From Halovivax limisalsi (GTDB lineage Archaea > Halobacteriota > Halobacteria > Halobacteriales > Natrialbaceae), in contig NZ_CP095757.1 in NCBI RefSeq assembly GCF_023093535.1, positions 62,001 to 126,000 of the forward strand: a stretch of 64,000 bases of DNA, written 5' to 3'. Of this stretch, positions 37,329 to 44,241 are shown in pieces; position 1 is the stretch's first letter; each line of letters opens with the position of its first letter. The position numbers and the translations under genes were made by a program. The notes below the pieces were generated by a model. It ran no database searches. It was not told where the DNA came from and was given only the letters and a program-made list of their open reading frames with translations.

Positions 37329-39299
37329 CTAGGTCGAGGCGCCGACGATCGTCTGGTGGATCGCGGTGACGTCCGCCGGCGTAATTTGGCCGTCGCCGGT
37401 CAGGTCCGCACAGGCCTCCTCGAAGGTGCCCGGATCCAGACCGGCGATGTGTTGCTGGGTCTTCGTCGCGTCGAGCGAGGACACCTGCCCGTCGCCGTCG
37501 ACGTCGCCCGGCAGCTCACAGCCGGGATCGGACTCATCCGGGTCGATCTCGACCGACGCCGAGTCGCTGTGGTCGCCGCTGCTGACGGTCACCTCGCCGG
37601 AGCCGGCGTCTCCGGACTCCGTACTCCAGTTCAGTTCGACCGTCGTCGACGCGCCCGCCTCGAGCGCGACCGACTGACTGTCGACGACAATCCCGTCGAA
37701 GTCGGCGAGTTCGATCGTGTCGTCACCGCTCGCGTTACCGACGTTCTCGATGATCGCGTCGACGGTCAGGTTCTCGCCTTCCGTCACCGGCGCGTTCGTG
37801 CCGTCGATCGAGACGGCGAATTCGGCTTCTTCGGGCGGGCCCGGATCGGCGACCTGGCTCACGGCCTCGTAGGCGTCGACGATGCCGACGCCGTACCGGG
37901 AGTCGCGTCCGGTATCCGGGTTGTAGTGCTGGGCCTCGTCGGGGTCCCAATCGTCGGGCTTCCAGGTCGATTCGGGGAGTTGCTCTCTGAGTTCCCACGG
38001 GCCGAGGGAGGGGTCCGCCGACAGGGCCAGCGCCGCGATACCGGTCATGTGCGGCGTCGCCATCGACGTGCCGCTGACCTCGCAGTACTCCGCACCGTCA
38101 CAGCCGGGCATCTGCCCGTTGGCGGAGTTCGCGCTGTAGACGTCGACGCCGGGCGTGGCCGCGTCGGGGACGATGTAGGATCCCTCCGGCCAGCGGTCCC
38201 GCCAGAGGCCGCCGAAGTCGCTCTCCTCGATCTTGTCGCCGCTCGAGAACCCGGCGACGCTACGGTTCTCCGCGACGGCCCCGACGGAGAGCGAATCCCA
38301 GGGAGCGGCGGGCGAGATGGCGTCGCCGTCACCCTCGTTTCCGGCGCCGGCGACGACGAGCGTGCCCGCGTCCATCGTATTGTAGACTGACTCGGCGTAG
38401 ATGCCGTACGCCCCGACGCCGAGGCTGTAGTTGACGATGTCCGAGTCGGTCTCGACGGCCCACTCGAACGATTCGACGATCGCATCGCTGGAGCACCCCA
38501 GGGCGTTACAGACCCTGACTGCCCCGATCTCGACGTCGGGCGCGACGCCGATCGCCGTCCCCGAGGCGTTACCGCCGGAAATCGTTCCGGTGACGTGCGT
38601 GCCGTGGCCGAAGTCGTCGACCGGTTCCGCGGAGTCGCTCATCGGATCGTACCAGCCGTCCTCCGCCGCGAGTTCGACGTCGGGGTGGTCGGTGTAGACG
38701 CCGGTGTCCGCGACGGCGACGCGAACGCCCTCGCCAGTTGCCCCGAAGTCCTCCCAGACCTCGGGCGCGTCGATCAGATCCAGTCCATAGGTGACGTTGT
38801 CGTCACGCGCATCGTCGGCCGGCGTCGCCTCGACGGGCTCGGGGGCGTCGAAGACGACGTTGGGTTCGATGCGCTCGACGCCGTCGATCGTGGCGAGCGT
38901 CTCCAGGTCGATCTCGTCGAGGTCGGCGGTGACGAGGACGCTGTTGCGAATCCAGAAGGTCTCTTCGACCGTCACGGCGTCGTAGTCATCGAGCGCCTCG
39001 ATGACCGGACCCTGCGTTCGGTCGGCCGTCGACTGCAGCGCGTCGACCACCGCGTCGGGCCCGCCCCGCCGGTCGACCTCGGGCGCGTCCGGAAGAACGA
39101 GGAACAGTTCCGTCTCGCCGGATTCGTTCGAGAGGGAATCGTGAATCTCGGCCGCGTCCGTCGGAGACGGGGAGCCAGGGTCGATGCCCGTCTTCGAACC
39201 GAGCGACGGCTCGGCTGTTACCCCCGGCGGTGAGAATACGACACCGATCAGGAGCGCGGCGAACAGTACGGCGATGAGTTGCGTCGTGCGCGCGTTCAT
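37329..39299 (-). CDS. Secreted subtilisin-like (S8) protease with CARDB-like domain and dockerin
   Basis: This 656-residue protein has a signal peptide (1-29), a propeptide (about 48-150) and an S8 domain (about 165-485) with Asp198, His232, Ser412 and oxyanion Asn321. A CARDB-like module (about 488-588) precedes the dockerin (about 593-656; loops DVDGDGQVSSLD and DLTGDGQITPAD). The catalytic domain has Cys pairs (near residues 264-269 and 400-406) that could form disulphides, uncommon in haloarchaeal proteins but shared with several siblings. ATG 39299 opens the signal peptide MNARTTQLIAVLFAALLIG. It is the next gene downstream of the three-cohesin anchor at 39619, on the same strand, but has its own promoter and leader hairpin. 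Confidence 0.92.
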   Translation of the reverse strand: MNARTTQLIAVLFAALLIGVVFSPPGVTAEPSLGSKTGIDPGSPSPTDAAEIHDSLSNESGETELFLVLPDAPEVDRRGGPDAVVDALQSTADRTQGPVIEALDDYDAVTVEETFWIRNSVLVTADLDEIDLETLATIDGVERIEPNVVFDAPEPVEATPADDARDDNVTYGLDLIDAPEVWEDFGATGEGVRVAVADTGVYTDHPDVELAAEDGWYDPMSDSAEPVDDFGHGTHVTGTISGGNASGTAIGVAPDVEIGAVRVCNALGCSSDAIVESFEWAVETDSDIVNYSLGVGAYGIYAESVYNTMDAGTLVVAGAGNEGDGDAISPAAPWDSLSVGAVAENRSVAGFSSGDKIEESDFGGLWRDRWPEGSYIVPDAATPGVDVYSANSANGQMPGCDGAEYCEVSGTSMATPHMTGIAALALSADPSLGPWELREQLPESTWKPDDWDPDEAQHYNPDTGRDSRYGVGIVDAYEAVSQVADPGPPEEAEFAVSIDGTNAPVTEGENLTVDAIIENVGNASGDDTIELADFDGIVVDSQSVALEAGASTTVELNWSTESGDAGSGEVTVSSGDHSDSASVEIDPDESDPGCELPGDVDGDGQVSSLDATKTQQHIAGLDPGTFEEACADLTGDGQITPADVTAIHQTIVGAST

Positions 39300-39618
39300 G
39301 CATTTTCTACCATCTCTGAGGATGGTTAATCCCGAATGTTAGCGCGTGAATAAAAACACTATGAATGATGGTCAAATTAGCCGTCGACCGGTAGGTATAA
39401 ACGCCAGATTGCGAAGCGAGCGGCGCCGTCCCCGAGAGTGGTGCAGGCGCCGTCCTCGTCGGAGGGGATCGGCAAAAACGAGCACCGCACCGGGTTGAAT
39501 CTGGCGACGTCCGAACCTCACCGGCAGAAAACGGTGAACAGACCGTAATCGATGCGCACGCCCGTGGACCGGCGGCCGCGACCGGCGACCCGTCGCGCTG
39601 GGAGGGTCGCCCGCGGAA
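39300..39618. other. Intergenic region: protease promoter, no gene
   Basis: This 319-bp stretch contains the leader hairpin at 39309-39326 and a TAAAAA/TTTTTA box at 39351-39356. The remainder, up to the stop of the three-cohesin gene, shows no supported coding frame. Confidence 0.6.
39309..39326 (-). promoter_or_regulatory. 5'-end hairpin before protease gene at 37329
   Basis: Six-base arms ACCATC and GATGGT enclose a 6-nt loop, 9 nt upstream of the ATG. The TTTTTA box at 39351-39356 lies about 26 bp upstream of the outer arm. This is the longest stem of the set. Confidence 0.55.
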
Positions 39619-41490
39619 TCATCGTCGTCGAGTCACCAGCGCGAACGCGAGCACGGCCGTCACCCCGGCCACGACGCCGAATCCGGGGATGCTGTCGCCC
39701 GATCCGGTGTCGGGACCCGTGGCATCGGCACCGTCGGCTCCGTCGTCGCCACCGTCGGACTGGTCGCCGTCCGACGCTCCGTCGTCACCCTCGTCCGATC
39801 GGTCGTCGCTCTCGTCCGACCGGTCCGTCGACTCCGTGACCTCGATCGATCCGAGCGACTCGTCGTTGAGCGACAGGGCGTACGTTCCCGCCGATTCGAA
39901 CGTGTGCTCGAACGTGACCGTCGTCGACGCCCCGCCGTCGAGCGAGACCGTTTCGGTGACGATCGCCGCCGACTCGTTCGCCAGCGTCAGTTCGTACTCG
40001 CCAGCCTCCTCGCCGACGTTGGTGACCGCCACCGGCACCTCGATCGACTCGCCGACCGTAAGCGTCGAGACCGGGGCCTTCTGGATCTCGAACTCGAACT
40101 CGGCCGGGTCGGGCGTCGGCGGCGGGAGGGTCGGGCCGCCACCGCCGTCGTCCGAATCCTCCTCGACGGAAACGGTCGTTCCATTGTAGTCGACTGGGAC
40201 CCGTTCGCTCTCGTTATTGACGAGGGAGTCCGCCTCGACGAATTCGAGGTCCGTCTCGCCCGCCTCGACGACGTCGAACGCGATCGTCGCGAGCGTCGGT
40301 GCGTCGACGCCCGTGGCCTGGCTTTGCGTGATGGAGACCCAACCCGACTCGTTGTCGACGTTCGTCACCGGGTCGGCCATGTCGACGCCCGAAACGGACG
40401 CGACCTCGACGACCCCGGGGTCGAACGTTACGTTGGCCTGGTAGCCGGCCGTATTCGCGACCGTCGTCTCGAGCGTGACGGGGATCCGCTCGCCATCCTG
40501 CTCGCCCGCCACGAGCGAGAGCGTCTCCGTCGGCGACTCGTCATCACCCTCGTCCTCGACGGAAATGGTCGTGCCGACCGGCTCGAACGGGATCGGCTCC
40601 GGCGGCGACTGCCCGTCGTTCAGCGTCGTGTCCGCCCCGACGAACGACAGCTCCGTCTCACCCGTCGCGGCCACGTCGAACGTGATCTCGGCCAGTTCGG
40701 GCGCGTCGATACCGCTCGCCTGGCTCTGCGTGAAGAATACCCAGCCGTCCTCGTTGTTGACGTTCGTCGTCGGATCGCTCATGTCCACGCCCGAGACGGA
40801 CGCGACCTCGACGATATCCGGATCGAACGTGACGTTCGCCCCGTAGCCCGCGACGTCTGTGGCGTTCGTCCGGGCTGTGACCGTGACCTGGTCACCGTCT
40901 TGCTGGCCAGCCTCGAGCGAGAACGTATTTTCGGGCGGCTCCTCGCCGCCATCGCCCTCGACGGATATGGTCGTGCCGACCGGCTCGAACGGGATCGGCT
41001 CCGGCGGCGACTGACCGTCGTTCATCGTCGTCTCCCGCTCGACGAACGCCAGTTCCGTCTCGCCTGCCGCAAGGACATTGAACGTGATCGCTGCGAGTTC
41101 GGGCGAGTCGATCCCGCTCGCTTGACTCTGCGTGAAGAAGACCGACCCGTTGGCGTTGTCGATGTTCGTCACCGGATCGCTCATATCGACGCCCGAGACC
41201 GACTCGACCTCGACGATATCCGGATCGAACGTCACTTCAGCACCGTAGCCCGCCACGTCTGTGGCGTTCGTCCGGGCCGTCACGGTAATCTGATCGCCAT
41301 CCTGTTCCCCCGCCACGAGCGAGAAGGCGTTCTCGGTCGAATCGCCAGTTCCGTCGATCGGCTCGTCGGCTGACAGTTCGCGCACGTCGACCGCACCAGC
41401 GGCCGGCACGATCAACCCGATGCCGACCAGCGCGATCGTGACGACGAGCACGACGTCCACCGCGTTCACCCCATCGGTCCTTTCTAACAC
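39619..41490 (-). CDS. Three-cohesin surface scaffoldin with PGF-CTERM-like anchor
   Basis: This 623-residue protein starts at GTG 41490 with a hydrophobic export segment (about residues 10-33). It has three cohesin modules (about 56-189, 190-323, 324-445), each close in sequence to the giant scaffoldin. A Gly/Pro linker is followed by a CARDB-like domain (about 460-560), a Ser/Asp/Gly-rich stalk and an IPGF motif (601-604) with a hydrophobic helix and Arg-Arg-Arg end. It is a smaller sibling of the 14-cohesin protein. Module order (two AGYGA types, then one AGYQA type) repeats the order seen at the end of each four-module block there. It is probably surface-anchored through archaeosortase processing. 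Confidence 0.9.
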   Translation of the reverse strand: MLERTDGVNAVDVVLVVTIALVGIGLIVPAAGAVDVRELSADEPIDGTGDSTENAFSLVAGEQDGDQITVTARTNATDVAGYGAEVTFDPDIVEVESVSGVDMSDPVTNIDNANGSVFFTQSQASGIDSPELAAITFNVLAAGETELAFVERETTMNDGQSPPEPIPFEPVGTTISVEGDGGEEPPENTFSLEAGQQDGDQVTVTARTNATDVAGYGANVTFDPDIVEVASVSGVDMSDPTTNVNNEDGWVFFTQSQASGIDAPELAEITFDVAATGETELSFVGADTTLNDGQSPPEPIPFEPVGTTISVEDEGDDESPTETLSLVAGEQDGERIPVTLETTVANTAGYQANVTFDPGVVEVASVSGVDMADPVTNVDNESGWVSITQSQATGVDAPTLATIAFDVVEAGETDLEFVEADSLVNNESERVPVDYNGTTVSVEEDSDDGGGGPTLPPPTPDPAEFEFEIQKAPVSTLTVGESIEVPVAVTNVGEEAGEYELTLANESAAIVTETVSLDGGASTTVTFEHTFESAGTYALSLNDESLGSIEVTESTDRSDESDDRSDEGDDGASDGDQSDGGDDGADGADATGPDTGSGDSIPGFGVVAGVTAVLAFALVTRRR

Positions 41491-41708
41491 TGTGTTCCCC
41501 TCTTATTCTACAATTTACTCAGCGGTAATATATCTTATTGAATGCGATAAAAAGTCGGAGGGAGTAGAATCCGACGAAATACACAGTTGGAGCGGTTATG
41601 TATCGAAGAAACCCCGGCAGGTTCGTCTGCGACAGTCGATACGCGAATTTCGCCCGCCCGTCCGCGTCACGTTACCCACGTGCAGCCGGAAGGGAACCAA
41701 GAGTGCGG

Positions 41709-42431
41709 TCAGAATCGGCGTCGAAGCGACGACGCGACGAACAGCGCGCAGATAGCGATCAACGTCGGGACGAGGATCAGGACGGGGATCACCGCGAAGT
41801 GGGCGTCCTCGTCGATGCGAGCACCGGTCGAGCCGTCTCCGGTCGAGCCGGCACCCCCGTCCGTACCGTCGCCGACCGAACCACCGCCGTCGGCACCGTC
41901 GCCGGCACCCCCGGCGGAGACCGTCGTTCCGACAGGATCTACCGGAATCTGTTCGGGCGGCACCTGCCCGTTGTTCACCGTCGAGGCACCGTCGACGAAC
42001 GAGAGTTGCGTCTCGCCCGGTTGCCGAACGGAGAAGGTGATCTCGGCCAGCGTCGGCTGGTCGACCCCGCGAGCCCGACTCTGGGTGAGAAACACCCAGC
42101 CCGCCTCGTTGTTGCGATTGACGATCGGATCGCTCATGTCGACGCCCGAGACCGACTCGACCGCGAGCGCAGCCGGATCGAACGTGACGTTCGCGCCGTA
42201 ACCCGCGACGTCCGTCGCGTCCGTCGAGAGTCGAACCGTGATCCGATCGCTACTTCGCTCGGCGACCGCAAGCGACAGCGTCGCGTTCGACGACTGACGC
42301 TCCATCGCCGCCTCGCCGCTCGCCGGATCGACCCGTTCGTCGACCGCGCCGGCGGGTGAGACGACCAGCAACGCACTCACCAGCACGATCGTGGCGACGA
42401 TCGCCGGTCGTGTCGCGGACGGCCTGCCCAT
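41709..42431 (-). CDS. Single-cohesin membrane-anchored protein
   Basis: This protein of about 240 residues has a signal peptide beginning MGRPSATRPAIVATIVLVSAL, one cohesin-like module (AGYGANVTFDPAALAVESVSG and VFLTQSRARG), a Gly/Ser/Asp-rich stalk and a C-terminal transmembrane helix ending SSLRRRF. Unlike the other anchors it has no PGF motif, so it is more likely held as a plain membrane protein. The start is uncertain: ATG 42467 would add 12 residues. A TATA-like TACATTAT just upstream of 42467 suggests the transcript begins close to that codon, so I prefer 42431 with moderate confidence. It is one of three anchors clustered between the two groups of proteases. Confidence 0.78.
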   Translation of the reverse strand: MGRPSATRPAIVATIVLVSALLVVSPAGAVDERVDPASGEAAMERQSSNATLSLAVAERSSDRITVRLSTDATDVAGYGANVTFDPAALAVESVSGVDMSDPIVNRNNEAGWVFLTQSRARGVDQPTLAEITFSVRQPGETQLSFVDGASTVNNGQVPPEQIPVDPVGTTVSAGGAGDGADGGGSVGDGTDGGAGSTGDGSTGARIDEDAHFAVIPVLILVPTLIAICALFVASSLRRRF

Positions 42432-42694
42432 CGTCTCGAACTCGGGTAGCCACACAGTGGTATCCATGCAGCCATACGATAATGTATCTTTCCAATCTCG
42501 ATATTGAATAGACCACTTGGTAGCTCGAAATGAACGCTCTCTGCGAGCGGTTATCGGACAGCGTCGGCGACTCGCAGGCGAAAGCGAAGATGCACGGATG
42601 GGCGACCGATCCGCCGAGGGTAGCGACGGCCTCGAGTCAGGGCGTCGAACGCCACGGTGTGTCGGCGGTCGCCAGTCGGAATCGCCCCCGATCG

Positions 42695-43321
42695 TCAGTC
42701 GCGACGGGCGCTCGCGGCGACGAGCAGCGCGCAAACGGCGGCCAGCGCGGAGAGGGGTCCAAAGCCTGGAAGGCCGTCGCCCGAGTCGTCCACCTCGAGC
42801 GTGGTGCCATCCAGTTCGGGCGCCAGCATCGTGCTTTCGTTGTTCACGAGCGAGTCGTCGGCGACGAACGCCAACTCCGTCTCGCCCGATTCGACGACGT
42901 CGAACGTGATCTCCGCGAGCGTCGGCGCCTCGGTACTGGTGGCCTGGCTCTGGGTGAACGACACCCAACCCGCCTCGTTGTCGACGTTGACGACCGGATC
43001 GCTCATGTCGACGCCCGAAACCGACTCGACCTGGACGACGTCCGGATCGAACGTGACGTTCGCCTGGTACCCCGCAACCGCTTCGACGTCGGTCTCGAGC
43101 GTGACCGTCGCGCTTCCGTCGCTCGACGAGCCGGAGACGAGCGAGAGCGTCCCGTCGACCTGTTCGGCCTCGACGGCCGCCACCCCGTCAGCGGCGCCGA
43201 TCGTGTCCGTTCGGTCCGCGACGGCCCCGCCGACGGGGCCGAGCGCGGCTCCGACCAACAGAACGCTCAGTGCGATGGCGACGACGGCTATTCGGTTTCG
43301 CTGCGAAAGGTGTTGTAACAC
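42695..43321 (-). CDS. Single-cohesin surface protein with PGF-CTERM-like tail
   Basis: This 208-residue protein starts at GTG 43321 with a signal peptide (about residues 10-35). It has one cohesin module (about 57-180) with AGYQANVTFDPDVVQVESVSG and WVSFTQSQAT, and a very short linker to LPGF at about 183-186, followed by a hydrophobic helix and SARRD. The near absence of a stalk would hold its cohesin close to the membrane, unlike the long-stalked anchors. Its cohesin belongs to the AGYQA subtype, like modules 4, 8 and 12 of the giant scaffoldin. Together with 41709 and 39619 it forms a block of three adjacent anchors. Confidence 0.82.
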   Translation of the reverse strand: MLQHLSQRNRIAVVAIALSVLLVGAALGPVGGAVADRTDTIGAADGVAAVEAEQVDGTLSLVSGSSSDGSATVTLETDVEAVAGYQANVTFDPDVVQVESVSGVDMSDPVVNVDNEAGWVSFTQSQATSTEAPTLAEITFDVVESGETELAFVADDSLVNNESTMLAPELDGTTLEVDDSGDGLPGFGPLSALAAVCALLVAASARRD

Positions 43322-43584
43322 GAGTGGCTCACACCTTATTGTACTGTGGAAGAAGCGTATTATAATTTTCCATTAGGAGGGAGAAAAAGAGCGTGTTCCA
43401 TCGCGCCGACCCCCGATGCCCGGAGGTGTGGCGACCGTTCGCACGACCGAATCGGATAGAGGGCGGACCGGTCGCCACCGAGAGCGATCGGCGCGAACGG
43501 AACCGCGCGTCGCTGGGTGTGCGGGACTCGTGATATCGAACAACTGAAGGGACGTTGACGGGTCCGATCCACCGTCGTCGGGTC

Positions 43585-44172
43585 TCAGACCGTCGTGCCG
43601 ACGGTCGTCTGGTGGATCGGCGTCACGTCGGCCGGCGTAATCTGGTCGTCACCGTTGAAAACCGCACAGGCCTCGTCGAAGTTGCCGGGTTCGAGACCCG
43701 CGATTTGCTGCTGGGTCTTCGTCGCGTCGAGCGACGACACCTGGCCGTCGCCGTCGACGTCACCGGGGAGGTCACACTCGCCGGGGTCGCCCTCGCCGAC
43801 GTCGACCGTACCGGCGCGGTACGCCGAGGGCTGGACGATTTCGTCGCCAGCCGCCAGCTCCGTGTTCGACTCGTCGAAGCTCAGCTGCGTCGAGTCACCC
43901 GCCGAACCGGTCAGTTCGAACGTCAACTCGGCCAGCGTCGGCCCACCGACGCCCGAAGACTGGCTTGCCGACGCGTCGAGCGTCCCGCTCTCGTCTGTCA
44001 CCTGCGGATCGGGCAGATCGACGCCCGAGGCTGCGACGAAGTCGACGACGCTCGCGTCGTAGCTGATCTCCGCCCGGTACCCCCAGACGTCGGCGCCGTC
44101 CGATTCGAGTTCGACCGTCACCTGCTCGCCCGCCGCGTCCGAAGCGTCGCTCAGCCGGATGTCCGGCTCCAA
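43585..44172 (-). pseudogene. Truncated cohesin-dockerin remnant
   Basis: This frame of up to 195 residues has no signal peptide and only a weak TTG start. It encodes one cohesin (about residues 4-125) and a dockerin (about 133-195) that closely match the C-terminus of the preceding protease gene. The dockerin is eroded: its second calcium loop reads AVFNGDDQITPAD instead of ADLDGDGQITPAD, losing the first acidic ligand. It lies in the same frame as the stop codon of the gene at 44242, separated by 24 codons that include a duplicated T-rich terminator sequence. It is best read as the 3' end of a lost duplicate gene. Translation by read-through or internal initiation is possible but unsupported. 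Confidence 0.75.
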
Positions 44173-44199
44173 ACGCCCGCTCGGGTCACTCGCGGCGGC

Positions 44200-44213
44200 G
44201 AAAAATAACGAAA
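44200..44213 (-). terminator. T-rich terminator-like sequence after protease gene at 44242
   Basis: Read on the minus strand, a GTTATTTTTC run follows the stop codon by about 30 nt. The same sequence occurs after the gene at 47329 (about 47287-47304), and haloarchaeal transcripts often end in such T-tracts. Confidence 0.5.
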
Positions 44214-44241
44214 CCGAATCGAACCGCGGGTCAGTCGCGTC

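Noticed and set aside
42468-42968. N-terminal extension of the single-cohesin gene at 41709
   Set aside because: The extension is Arg-rich and overlaps the neighbouring cohesin gene in another frame; a proper signal peptide begins at 42431 or 42467.
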